Below are positions 44,332 through 52,399 of a stretch of DNA of 55,461 nucleotides, in pieces (position 1 is the stretch's first letter; each line of letters begins with the position of its first letter). The stretch is from an uncultured Actinomycetes bacterium. GTDB taxonomy: Bacteria > Actinomycetota > Acidimicrobiia > Acidimicrobiales > RAAP-2. Below the pieces are notes generated by a model that saw only the letters and a program-made list of their open reading frames with translations, had not been told where the DNA came from and made no database searches. The stretch lies in contig CAIQUD010000016.1 of assembly GCA_903874965.1 (NCBI GenBank), positions 1-55,461 of the forward strand, written 5' to 3'. Made by a program: the position numbers and the translations under genes.

Positions 44332-45015
44332 CTACTGCTGTTTGGCGGCGTCGAATGCAACCTGCAATGCCGCAGAGAGTTCCGCCGTTGAAGCCTTGAC
44401 CGCTGAACGCTGAATCTTCCCCGTTGCGCCGAGGGGAGCAGGTTGCAGCGGGGCACCTGCGAACACCGTCACTTTCACTGGTCGAGGCAGCTTGGCACCC
44501 TTCGGCATTGCACGATCGCTGTTCGCAATGCCAACGGGAATGATGATGGACTGCGTCTTTGATGCCAAGTACGCAGCCCCCTCATGGAGCTCTGCGACCA
44601 GTGGACCTTCTTGGCGAGTCCCCTCGGGAAACAAAATCAATACCTCTCCACGTGCGAGGACCTCTTCAGCGCGTTGGAGCGATGCCCGGTCGGCAGATTC
44701 ACGGTGCACTGGAAATCCTCCCATTGCAATGAGGAATCGACCGAGAAGCGAGACCTTCCAGAGGCTGTCCTTCGCCATGAAAAACATCTTGCGTCGAGTG
44801 AGCAGCACGGGAAAGGCAAAGTCAACATTTGAACGATGAATCGGAGCAACGAGGACTCCCCCAGTCGCAGGAATCTCGAACGTGGAAACAACCTTTGGTC
44901 GAAAGAGCGCTCGGGCAACACCCATGATGATGCTGCGAGCAAAGACGTAGCCAACGGTCCTTCGAGAATCCACCTTGAAGGCGGCGTCTTTTCCGTCTGC
45001 GTGACGCTCACTCAC
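44332..45015 (-). CDS. plsC: 1-acyl-sn-glycerol-3-phosphate acyltransferase (PlsC-type)
   Basis: This 227-residue acyltransferase makes phosphatidic acid from lysophosphatidate. The catalytic HRSNVD (HxxxxD) lies near residue 60, and FPEGTR near residue 129 binds the substrate phosphate. It has one hydrophobic N-terminal stretch for membrane binding. The GTG at 45015 overlaps the cmk stop by four bases. Placement after cmk is common in actinobacteria, where a PlsC domain often neighbours cmk and der. Confidence 0.9.
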   Translation of the reverse strand: MSERHADGKDAAFKVDSRRTVGYVFARSIIMGVARALFRPKVVSTFEIPATGGVLVAPIHRSNVDFAFPVLLTRRKMFFMAKDSLWKVSLLGRFLIAMGGFPVHRESADRASLQRAEEVLARGEVLILFPEGTRQEGPLVAELHEGAAYLASKTQSIIIPVGIANSDRAMPKGAKLPRPVKVTVFAGAPLQPAPLGATGKIQRSAVKASTAELSAALQVAFDAAKQQ

Positions 45016-45638
45016 GCGAGCCAGCCCAAAATCTCACCTGTCACGTCTTCTATCGTACGCCCGGTCGTGTCGAGCACGCGTGAACCGGGCGCAACATGCA
45101 ATGGAGAAACTGCTCTCGTTGAGTCCACCTCATCGCGACGGATGATTGAGGCAGCACCTTCATCCACCCTCCGTCGAGCTCGCTCTTCAGCTGAAGCCGT
45201 GAGGTATACCTTGATCGTTGCATCCGGAAAGACGACTGAAGCAATATCTCGACCTTCGACCACTCCAGACCCATTTCGGTCCTCAACCCACTGGCGTTGA
45301 TGGCGCACGAGGACCTCTCGCACCTGAGGCGTTGCCGCAACGAGCGAAACCGCTGAATTGGTGGCATCGAGCCGGAGAAGATGTCCCACCGAAAGATCCG
45401 CAACAAGGACCTCACCATCACCCTCGACGGTGAGGGCTTCGGCCAAGGCAACGAGCGCAGCGCCATCGCTCAAATCCACGCCATGGTGGATTGCAGCGGC
45501 GGCAACTGCCCGGTACATCGCACCAGTGTCGAGTCGTTCAATCCCAAGTATTTCCGCAAGGCTTCGCGACACCGTTGACTTCCCCGCCCCAGCTGGGCCA
45601 TCGATCGCAATCACCAAGTTCGACGGCGTAGTCCTCAC
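45012..45638 (-). CDS. cmk: Cytidylate kinase
   Basis: This 208-residue NMP kinase phosphorylates CMP and dCMP. The P-loop is DGPAGAGKSTVSRSLA near residue 13, with LDTGAMYRAVA next, GRDIASVVFPDA for nucleotide binding, and the RRVDE lid. Normal length. The GTG at 45638 overlaps the aroA stop by four bases. Confidence 0.95.
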   Translation of the reverse strand: MRTTPSNLVIAIDGPAGAGKSTVSRSLAEILGIERLDTGAMYRAVAAAAIHHGVDLSDGAALVALAEALTVEGDGEVLVADLSVGHLLRLDATNSAVSLVAATPQVREVLVRHQRQWVEDRNGSGVVEGRDIASVVFPDATIKVYLTASAEERARRRVDEGAASIIRRDEVDSTRAVSPLHVAPGSRVLDTTGRTIEDVTGEILGWLA

Positions 45639-46936
45639 GATGCCTCAACCTCTACTGCCGCACCAAGGCTTCGAAGGTGCTCGAAAAACGCAGGGTAACT
45701 CGTTGAAATACACTCAATGTCTCGAACGACTACTTCAGATCCTTCATCGCTGCTCAAGGCCGCAATGGACGCCGCCATGGCAAGCCGGTGATCTCCGAGG
45801 GGATCGATCTCCACCTCAATCGGCCCGCGCTTCGCCGGAGTGACTAGGAGATCATCACCCTCAATGCGCGCCTCTCCACCAAAGCTCCGCACGAGCCGAG
45901 CCGTCGCCTCCATGCGGTCGGACTCCTTGAACCTGAGTTCACCAACGTCAACGAATCTCGTTGGCCCTTCAGCGCGAAGTGCCGCGACCGCAAGGATGGG
46001 AACTTCATCAACGGAGGGAATTTCAATGGATTGAACCGTCGTTCCGTGAAGGAGTGACGGAGCGACGTCAATGGTCAGTCGACCATCCTTCAGCGCTCGA
46101 GAAAGCGTTGCACCCATGCGTTCAAGCACCGAGAGAAACCCAATGCGCTCTTCCCCGGGATAGAGATCGAGAATCTCGACTCCTCCGGTTCTTGCCAGCA
46201 AGCCAGCAACTACCGTGAACGCCGCTTGGCTGGGATCGGTTGCAACAACCCAGTCCATCGCCCGTGGTGTGCCTGGTTGCACCGTGATGCGTCGCCCCGA
46301 GCCCTCAGGCACACTTTCGATTCCAATCCCTGCAACTTCGAGCATCTCTTCGGTGTGGGTGCGAGTCTTGACCGCTTCGACCACGGTGGTCGAGCCTTCA
46401 GCAACGAGGCCCGCAAGCAAAAGTGCCGACTTCACTTGAGCACTTGGTTCTGGAACTTCGTAGACAATGCCGTTGAGTGCTCCACCGTGGATCTCAATTG
46501 GCGGGAGAAGACGTTCACCAATGCCGTCGACGCGCGCTCCCATTAGCCGAAGGGGAATTGCCACGCGATCCATTGGACGCTTCGACAGGGACGCGTCACC
46601 AATCATCTGATGGCGACCAGGTAAACCAGCCAGAATCCCAGCGAGCAGGCGCATCGTCGTTCCAGAGTTTCCACAGTCAAGCGGACCACCTGCTGCACGA
46701 AGCGCTCCGCTCGACACCACCGTGACGAGGCCGCCATCGTCCGTGATCTCTGCACCGAGCTGACGAAAGATCTCGGCAGTTGCCAAGACATCGAGACCAC
46801 TTGAGAGGCCCGAAATCGTGCTGCTCCCATTCGCAAGGCTCGACAGCATGAGAGCTCGATGCGAGATCGACTTGTCTCCAGGAGGCGCGATTGCACCTTG
46901 CAAGTGATGGGCAGGGCGAATGGAGGCGGTGGTCAT
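45635..46936 (-). CDS. aroA: 3-phosphoshikimate 1-carboxyvinyltransferase (EPSP synthase)
   Basis: This 433-residue enzyme joins shikimate-3-phosphate and PEP in the chorismate pathway. Motifs are GDKSISHRALML near residue 20, DCGNSGTTMRLLAG near residue 90, RFKESDRMEA, and DHRLAMAASIA near the C-terminus. The GNSGTT variant resembles Gram-positive enzymes. I start at the ATG at 46936, which overlaps the tyrA stop by four bases; a longer in-frame start at 46957 lies within tyrA. Confidence 0.96.
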   Translation of the reverse strand: MTTASIRPAHHLQGAIAPPGDKSISHRALMLSSLANGSSTISGLSSGLDVLATAEIFRQLGAEITDDGGLVTVVSSGALRAAGGPLDCGNSGTTMRLLAGILAGLPGRHQMIGDASLSKRPMDRVAIPLRLMGARVDGIGERLLPPIEIHGGALNGIVYEVPEPSAQVKSALLLAGLVAEGSTTVVEAVKTRTHTEEMLEVAGIGIESVPEGSGRRITVQPGTPRAMDWVVATDPSQAAFTVVAGLLARTGGVEILDLYPGEERIGFLSVLERMGATLSRALKDGRLTIDVAPSLLHGTTVQSIEIPSVDEVPILAVAALRAEGPTRFVDVGELRFKESDRMEATARLVRSFGGEARIEGDDLLVTPAKRGPIEVEIDPLGDHRLAMAASIAALSSDEGSEVVVRDIECISTSYPAFFEHLRSLGAAVEVEAS

Positions 46937-48018
46937 GCCAGAGCCTCCAGTGTGCACCGATAACCACGCTCGACCAGCGCTCGTCGAAGGTCTTGCGAAC
47001 GGAGTTCATCAATGGTCAATTGAAGAACACCAGCTCCACCTTCGACACTGTGGGCAATCTGAAGGTCAACGACATTGACTTGGAGATCGCTCGCAACCGT
47101 CGTCACGTCAGCAAGAATTCCAGGCCGGTCCGTCACGACAACCTTCAGAAGGACAAGACTCTTTGGCACAACCTGCTTGGCCGGGAGCGCTCGACGTGCG
47201 GTCGATGATGCCGTGAGAAATCGTTCGAGCCCCGATCGGTCTCCGGTGGAGACCATGGCTCGGAGGTCATGGAGGTCGCCAATCACTTGATCCAAGGTGG
47301 CCGTAATCGCCGTGGCATTTGCCGCGCAGAGCTCCGGCCAAATCGCTGGATCACCGGCGGCAACCCGAGTCATATCCCGAAATCCTCCTGCGGCTAGCTG
47401 AAGGAGCGCTCCGTCACTTGCAGCGCCAATCACGGCGCGATGCATAAGGGTCGCGGCGAGGAGGTGCGGGACGTGGCTCACGACGGCGACCAAGCGATCG
47501 TGATCCGCCGCATCGAGCGCCAAGGGCATTGCGCCAAGTCGAGCAACAATGCTCGATAACCGGGCGTACCTCGACGCATCAGTCGTCGGACCCGGCGTTA
47601 AGACCCAAGTTGCTCCAACAAAGAGATCCGCACGTGCGCCATCGAGACCAAGTTGCTCTGACCCGGCCATTGGATGCCCACCAATGAACCTCACATCACG
47701 CATTGCTGTGACGAGCGGCACTTTGACCCCACATACATCGGTCACAATCACGTCCGCACTACGAAGCGGATTGGCGAGCACCTCGCCCACAACTTCCACA
47801 ACCGACGCTGCAGGGACACAAACCACGACAAGGTCGGCGGAAAGATCGTCACCTATTGCATCGATGATTCCGAGACGGAGGGCCTCTGCCTCTCGGGTGT
47901 CATCAAGGTCGACTCCCGAGACGCTGAATCCTTGTTCTTTGAGACCGAGGGCGACAGAACCACCAATGAGACCCATTCCAATGACGAGAACCCGCCCAGA
48001 ATCGACGGGCTGGGTCAT
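46933..48018 (-). CDS. tyrA: Prephenate dehydrogenase with ACT domain
   Basis: This 361-residue enzyme oxidises prephenate to 4-hydroxyphenylpyruvate for tyrosine. The NAD fold starts VIGMGLIGGSVA near residue 10. GGHPMAGSE and the later SHVPHLLAA carry the catalytic His residues. A C-terminal ACT domain (VTDRPGILADVTTVA near residue 290) suggests feedback control by tyrosine. The ATG overlaps the aroH stop by four bases and the stop overlaps aroA by four bases. Confidence 0.95.
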   Translation of the reverse strand: MTQPVDSGRVLVIGMGLIGGSVALGLKEQGFSVSGVDLDDTREAEALRLGIIDAIGDDLSADLVVVCVPAASVVEVVGEVLANPLRSADVIVTDVCGVKVPLVTAMRDVRFIGGHPMAGSEQLGLDGARADLFVGATWVLTPGPTTDASRYARLSSIVARLGAMPLALDAADHDRLVAVVSHVPHLLAATLMHRAVIGAASDGALLQLAAGGFRDMTRVAAGDPAIWPELCAANATAITATLDQVIGDLHDLRAMVSTGDRSGLERFLTASSTARRALPAKQVVPKSLVLLKVVVTDRPGILADVTTVASDLQVNVVDLQIAHSVEGGAGVLQLTIDELRSQDLRRALVERGYRCTLEALA

Positions 48019-48389
48019 CGGTTCAGATCATTTCGGAGGTTGGACGCTCCATGAAGAAAGACGTGTTCAACATCAACCGCGCTCCTGCGAGACCTCGCAT
48101 GGATCAGAATCCGGAGGCAACGTGGCGTGGCATTCGTGATATCGAGTTCTTGCGCGCAAATCAGTGGGACGGTGGCAAAACCAAGTTCTCGGGCAGCGGT
48201 GGCGGGGAAGACTGATACGAGGTCATTCGTTGCGGTAAACAGCACCGAGACGAGATCATCTTCGGTCAAGCCGTTTCGCCGAAGCATCTCACTAAGCAGT
48301 TCCGAGATTCTGCTCGTAATCGCCTCACGGGAGTCCTCATCGGCAGTCGTTGCTCCTCGGACGCCGCGAAGTTGCTTGAACAAGGTCAC
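48015..48389 (-). CDS. aroH: Chorismate mutase, AroH type
   Basis: This 124-residue trimeric mutase converts chorismate to prephenate, supplying TyrA. Compared with the B. subtilis enzyme it keeps the active-site Arg in VRGATT, Phe in VFPATA, Arg in ARELG, Cys and Glu in CAQELD, and Arg in RCLRIL. The Tyr corresponding to Tyr108 is Phe (HVFLHG). The GTG at 48389 overlaps the rluB stop by four bases, and its own stop overlaps tyrA. Confidence 0.93.
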   Translation of the reverse strand: MTLFKQLRGVRGATTADEDSREAITSRISELLSEMLRRNGLTEDDLVSVLFTATNDLVSVFPATAARELGFATVPLICAQELDITNATPRCLRILIHARSRRSAVDVEHVFLHGASNLRNDLNR

Positions 48390-49174
48390 GGCTGAAGGTT
48401 ACTTCGCCGTTCCGCCCTGCTCAGAGTGGTCTTTGGGCCGTTGGTGGCCAACTCGGCCAGAGCCAGCACCTCGTCAAGTGCAAGGACTCGATGCTCCCCT
48501 GGCTTGAGTGACGGATCGCTGAGTCCTCCAACCCGAACTCGAACAAGGCGAGTCACGTCGTGCCCTACTGCTGCAAGCATCCGGCGAACTTGGCGATTTC
48601 TTCCCTCGTGAATCGTCAGCTTCACCATGCCCTCGGTCACTTCGATCACCTTGGCAGGAGAAGTCACACCATCGTCCAACTCGACGCCTTCGCGAAGCGC
48701 TCGCAAACTTTGCGGACTGAGTGAACCGCCAGCAACTTCTGCGAGGTACTCCTTTTCGACACCAAAAGAGGGATGTGCCAGGAGTTGCGCAAAGGTCCCA
48801 TCATTCGTCATGAGCAACAAGCCCTCAGTATCTGCGTCGAGCCGACCAACAGAGAAGACTCTTGGTTCACTCGGAACGAGATCAACCACCGTTGGACGCC
48901 CTTGCGGATCGCTTGACGTTGACACCACACCTCGTGGCTTGTTGAGCAGATAGTGGACGAGTCCGGGAGCAGTTGGGATTGGCACACCGTCAACGGCGAT
49001 CTGTGCGGAGTCGGGATCTACTCTTCTGCCAAGAACTGCAATCTCGCCATCGACGGTCACTCGACCATCGGCGATTAAGTCCTCACAAATCCTTCGAGAG
49101 CCATACCCAGTTCGAGCCAGGACCTTTTGGAGGCGCTCTCCTTCAGCGAGTTCTTCAACCACCGGTGAGGTCAT
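48386..49174 (-). CDS. rluB: 23S rRNA pseudouridine synthase (RluB family)
   Basis: This 262-residue protein has an N-terminal S4 RNA-binding domain (RLQKVLARTGYGSRR) and a catalytic domain with GRLDADTEGLLLM, whose Asp is the nucleophile. NRQVRRML near residue 205 is the RluB/E/F signature. It modifies 23S rRNA around position 2605 in relatives. I start at the ATG at 49174, with GAGG five bases upstream, overlapping scpB by 20 bases; an upstream start at 49219 lies deeper in scpB. Next to scpAB by common convention. Confidence 0.93.
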   Translation of the reverse strand: MTSPVVEELAEGERLQKVLARTGYGSRRICEDLIADGRVTVDGEIAVLGRRVDPDSAQIAVDGVPIPTAPGLVHYLLNKPRGVVSTSSDPQGRPTVVDLVPSEPRVFSVGRLDADTEGLLLMTNDGTFAQLLAHPSFGVEKEYLAEVAGGSLSPQSLRALREGVELDDGVTSPAKVIEVTEGMVKLTIHEGRNRQVRRMLAAVGHDVTRLVRVRVGGLSDPSLKPGEHRVLALDEVLALAELATNGPKTTLSRAERRSNLQP

Positions 49175-49733
49175 CAACGCCTCGAAGTGCGTTCTCGAAG
49201 CCTTCAACCGCTTCAACACCAGGCAAGAACTCTTCCACTGGAGGCAGTTGCGTCAAAGAAAAGAGGCCGAGTCGCTCTAAGAACAGATCGGTTGTTCCAT
49301 AGAGAATTGGTTGTCCGGGTCCTTCAGCTCTTCCTGTTGCCTCGATGTAGCCACGACCTTCGAGTAACTTCACCACGCCATCCGCATTCACCCCACGAAG
49401 AGCAGCGATCTGTGCTCTCGACACTGGTTGGCGATACGCCACGATTGACAACGTCTCGAGTGCAGCCGTTGAGAGTCTGGCGGAAACGCCCCGATTGGCG
49501 AAGCGCTGCACGATTTCCGCAAGGTCGGCGGAACTTTGGAATCGGTAGCCACCTGCAATGAAACCCAATTCAAAGCCGCGCTCCTCTTCAATGCACCGTG
49601 CCTGGAGGGCAGCGGCGAGTTGATCCACTTCATGCAGCGGTATCTCGAGCAGTTCTGCAATCGTCTTCGCCGACACGGGCTCAACGGCAACCATGACAAT
49701 CGCTTCAAATGCCCGCTGTAGGTCATCCTTCAT
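49155..49733 (-). CDS. scpB: Segregation and condensation protein B
   Basis: This 192-residue kleisin-interacting protein has two winged-helix domains. Family features include AALETLSIVAYRQPVSRAQI near residue 90 and GRGYIEATGRAEGPGQPILYGTT near residue 125. It forms the Smc-ScpA-ScpB condensin complex. The ATG at 49733 overlaps the scpA 3' end by 11 bases. Confidence 0.95.
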   Translation of the reverse strand: MKDDLQRAFEAIVMVAVEPVSAKTIAELLEIPLHEVDQLAAALQARCIEEERGFELGFIAGGYRFQSSADLAEIVQRFANRGVSARLSTAALETLSIVAYRQPVSRAQIAALRGVNADGVVKLLEGRGYIEATGRAEGPGQPILYGTTDLFLERLGLFSLTQLPPVEEFLPGVEAVEGFENALRGVDDLTGG

Positions 49734-50514
49734 AACTGTCCACCATTCCTTCTGCGGTCATGAGCAACTCGCCATCATCAGCAGTTCCGATCCATTCAAC
49801 TTCCAAGTCCCCAAACGAATGCCCTTGTCCGAGCGACACACGTCCGAGTTTGCACAATTCAAGAACCGCCAGGAACCGCACAATGATCTCCAAACGAGTC
49901 GTGAGGCCAGCAACCAAGCTCCGGAAAGTGGTCTTTCCTTCGGTCGGGAGTCGCTCTGCAAGCTCAACAACCGTCGCAGCGACCGTCACCATGTCGACGG
50001 TCATGTGTGAAACGTCAACGAGTGGCTGTGCTGGCTCGATCAGAGTCCGCCGGAAGGCTTCGGCCAACTGATCAGCCGTGACACCGGCGAGGAGATCTGG
50101 AGCAATCGCCACGAAATCTTCCTCGAGCCCAGCCTCACGAGGAATTGACCGTGCGGCAAGTTCAGTCAACACGACAAAGGCGTCAGCCGCTCCTGCGTAG
50201 GCACGGCATTCGAGCAAGCGGGCCATAAGGAGATCTCGGGCCTCAAGTCCAACGAGTTCCTCATCTTCGTCGACGGCATCAGGACCCGGAAGAAGTCGGG
50301 TCGACTTCATCTCAATCAAGATCGAAGCAATCAGGAGAAATTCAGAGATCTGATCGAGCGTGAGCACCTCGCGATGCTCGAGCAAGGTCGTGACGAAGAC
50401 GTCAATGATCGGGGCAATCGCCACATCGAGGATGTCGCGCTCATGTCCCTGAATCTGTTGGAGGAGGCGTGCAATCGTGCCCTGATAGCCCTCAACTTCA
50501 ACCATGTACGTCAC
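49723..50514 (-). CDS. scpA: Segregation and condensation protein A (kleisin)
   Basis: This 263-residue kleisin bridges the Smc heads with ScpB. The N-terminal YMVEVEGYQG and a helical EFLLIASILIEMKSTRLLP block are typical; the C-terminal winged helix follows. The usual GPLDLLL after the YQG turn reads TIARLL, a divergence at the Smc-contacting helix. I start at the GTG at 50514 because it stands exactly six bases after TAGGTT and no ribosome site is present; GTG 50520 and ATG 50505 are in frame. First gene of the long scpA-to-plsC operon. Confidence 0.92.
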   Translation of the reverse strand: MTYMVEVEGYQGTIARLLQQIQGHERDILDVAIAPIIDVFVTTLLEHREVLTLDQISEFLLIASILIEMKSTRLLPGPDAVDEDEELVGLEARDLLMARLLECRAYAGAADAFVVLTELAARSIPREAGLEEDFVAIAPDLLAGVTADQLAEAFRRTLIEPAQPLVDVSHMTVDMVTVAATVVELAERLPTEGKTTFRSLVAGLTTRLEIIVRFLAVLELCKLGRVSLGQGHSFGDLEVEWIGTADDGELLMTAEGMVDSYEG

Positions 50515-50520
50515 GCCCAC

Positions 50521-50526
50521 AACCTA
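50521..50526 (-). promoter_or_regulatory. Candidate -10 box (TAGGTT), leaderless start for scpA
   Basis: TAGGTT, six bases, then GTG at 50514. It overlaps one arm of an inverted repeat (50521-50534 with 50572-50585). Confidence 0.4.
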
Positions 50527-50585
50527 GCGAACCTCTTCATGCCGTGGTTGCGACTCAGGTGTTTCGATGCCAGGTTCGCTGGGTG
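50521..50585. repeat. Inverted repeat between scpA and trpS
   Basis: AGCGAACCT at 50526-50534 and AGGTTCGCT at 50572-50580 match perfectly as inverted arms. Extended to about 14 bases they match at 12. The left arm covers the scpA -10. Possible operator or chance. Confidence 0.4.
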
Positions 50586-50614
50586 CGTTCAAGAGAGGCT
50601 CGGGATGCGCTTGG

Positions 50615-50620
50615 TAGGGT
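50615..50620 (+). promoter_or_regulatory. Candidate -10 box (TAGGGT) for trpS
   Basis: TAGGGT, five bases, then ATG at 50626. AGGG within it could also act as a ribosome site, so leaderless status is uncertain. Confidence 0.35.
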
Positions 50621-50625
50621 GTCGC

Positions 50626-51606
50626 ATGGCCCGCGTCCTCTCAGGAGTTCAACCCTCCGGCGATCTGCACCTTGGTAATTATTTGGGTGCAATTCAACAG
50701 TGGGTGGCAAACCAGGGCACCGATGACGCGTTTTACACCATTGTCGATCTTCACGCCCTGACCCAAAGCATCGATCCAGCAGAACTACGTCGCAGAACTC
50801 TCGAGACCGCAGCCGGGTTTCTTGCAGCAGGCCTTGATCCAGAACAAGTGACGGTCTTCGTGCAGAGTCACGTTCCAGCACACCCACGTTTGGCTTGGCT
50901 CCTTGAATGCACGGCGACGATGGGTGAACTCAACCGAATGACCCAGTTCAAAGACAAAGGTCGCGGAACTGATTCGGTCAGAGCTGGACTCTTTACCTAT
51001 CCGGTCCTTATGGCGGCGGACATTTTGGCCTATGACGCAGAATTCGTCCCAGTTGGGGAAGACCAGCGACAGCACCTCGAACTCACGCGGAACCTTGCCG
51101 TTCGGTTCAACCACCACTACGGCGATGTCTTCATCATTCCCGAAGCCACGATTCCGAAGGTCGCAGCAAGAGTCATGGACCTTCAACTCCCCAACCAGAA
51201 GATGTCGAAGTCCATTCCGTCGCCTCTTGGGCGCATTGACCTCTTCGAGGCCCCAGAGGATATTGCCAAGAAGATCAAGAAGGCAGTCACCGACACCGAC
51301 GGCGTCGTTGCCTATGACCTCAAGACCAAGCCTGGCGTCTCGAGTCTGCTCGATTTACTTTCGGCTGCAACCGGCACTCCCCCGAGCGAACTGGCGACCA
51401 GTTACACGCGCTATGGCGACCTCAAGGCCGACGTTGCTGAGGCCATCATCACGCTGCTCTCCCCCATGCGTGAGCGGTATCTGCAACTCATGGCAGATCC
51501 TGGTGAACTCACCGCCCTCCTTCGCCGAGGCGCTACGAAGGCTGACGAGATTGCCAATGCAACGTATGAGCGAGCAGCTAAGGCAATCGGCCTTCTTCCA
51601 CGCTGA
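50626..51606 (+). CDS. trpS: Tryptophanyl-tRNA synthetase
   Basis: This 326-residue class I synthetase has the HIGH-like GDLHLGNYLG at residues ~13-22 and the KMSKS loop in NQKMSKSI near residue 190. Length is normal for bacterial TrpRS. The ATG at 50626 is chosen because the catalytic fold starts here (MARVLSGVQPSG); in-frame sequence back to 50374 is antisense to scpA. Divergent from scpA and convergent with the protease gene, leaving an eight-base gap. Confidence 0.96.
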   Translation: MARVLSGVQPSGDLHLGNYLGAIQQWVANQGTDDAFYTIVDLHALTQSIDPAELRRRTLETAAGFLAAGLDPEQVTVFVQSHVPAHPRLAWLLECTATMGELNRMTQFKDKGRGTDSVRAGLFTYPVLMAADILAYDAEFVPVGEDQRQHLELTRNLAVRFNHHYGDVFIIPEATIPKVAARVMDLQLPNQKMSKSIPSPLGRIDLFEAPEDIAKKIKKAVTDTDGVVAYDLKTKPGVSSLLDLLSAATGTPPSELATSYTRYGDLKADVAEAIITLLSPMRERYLQLMADPGELTALLRRGATKADEIANATYERAAKAIGLLPR

Positions 51607-51613
51607 ACTTCAG

Positions 51614-52387
51614 CTAGCCGAAGAACAGCTGTGCCCACCAGTGTTCGAGATGACTCGCCAACGCGTTCACTGGTCCTCTGAAGACGAACACCACCATGAA
51701 GACAGCAATGATCGAAATTGATCGAAGCTTGAAATAGGTCGGCAAATGTCGAGCAGGCAGGAATCGCTCAATGAGCACCGAGCCATCGAGCGGAGGAATA
51801 GGCAGCAAGTTGAAGAGGCCAAGCCACAAATTCATCATTCCGACTGCGTAGAGCACCAGCATCCAGAGCGGCATGGTCGCAAATGACAGTACGAACATGG
51901 ACTTTGCTGGAACATCGGCAATTCGGCTGATGAGTAACGCGAGCGCCACGAGAAGAAAATTCATCGAGGGACCAGCGAGCGAAATCAAGACCGAATGATT
52001 CCGGGGATTTCTCGTCTTCGAAAGGTCGATCGGTACTGGCTTGGCAAAACCGAATCCTGCTCCGGTCGTCAAAATCAAGATCGCCGGCATGATGATCGTG
52101 CCAACGGGGTCAACGTGGGCAATGGGATTGAGGGTGAGGCGCCCCATGCGCTTTGCCGTGTCATCACCGCAGAGATTCGCTACAAATCCATGGGAGATCT
52201 CATGGAGAATGATGGAGGGAACAAGCACGCCGAGCAAGACTGCCGTCGTTCTCGACATCGTGTGGGTAGCAACCAGGATCACGAGACCGAGATAGAGCAG
52301 GACAAACCACACCGATGCCGGGATTTCCCCGAACGACCAAGCAGAACGGGTCGGTCGCACGACCTCTTGTTGTTCCTCGCTCTCCAT
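51614..52387 (-). CDS. Site-2-type intramembrane metalloprotease (M50B family)
   Basis: This 257-residue polytopic protein has about six hydrophobic helices. HEISH (HExxH) lies near residue 62 with the second metal ligand in the NLLPIPPLDGS motif near residue 192. Without PDZ or CBS domains, this is the short M50B form (YwhC-like) whose substrates are rarely known. The ATG at 52387 lies six bases after TAGGCT, whose TAG is the xerD stop codon. Confidence 0.9.
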   Translation of the reverse strand: MESEEQQEVVRPTRSAWSFGEIPASVWFVLLYLGLVILVATHTMSRTTAVLLGVLVPSIILHEISHGFVANLCGDDTAKRMGRLTLNPIAHVDPVGTIIMPAILILTTGAGFGFAKPVPIDLSKTRNPRNHSVLISLAGPSMNFLLVALALLISRIADVPAKSMFVLSFATMPLWMLVLYAVGMMNLWLGLFNLLPIPPLDGSVLIERFLPARHLPTYFKLRSISIIAVFMVVFVFRGPVNALASHLEHWWAQLFFG

Positions 52388-52393
52388 AAATCG

Positions 52394-52399
52394 AGCCTA
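52394..52399 (-). promoter_or_regulatory. Candidate -10 box (TAGGCT), leaderless start for the M50 protease
   Basis: TAGGCT, six bases (CGATTT), then ATG at 52387. The TAG of the box is the xerD stop codon. Confidence 0.45.

Noticed and set aside
50374-50625. Upstream extension of trpS
   Set aside because: It is antisense to scpA; the TrpRS fold begins at MARVLSGVQPSG from 50626.
51596-51612. GCTGAACTTCAGC palindrome as a terminator between trpS and the protease gene
   Set aside because: The stem would have a one-base loop, or only four pairs with a five-base loop, and no T-tract.
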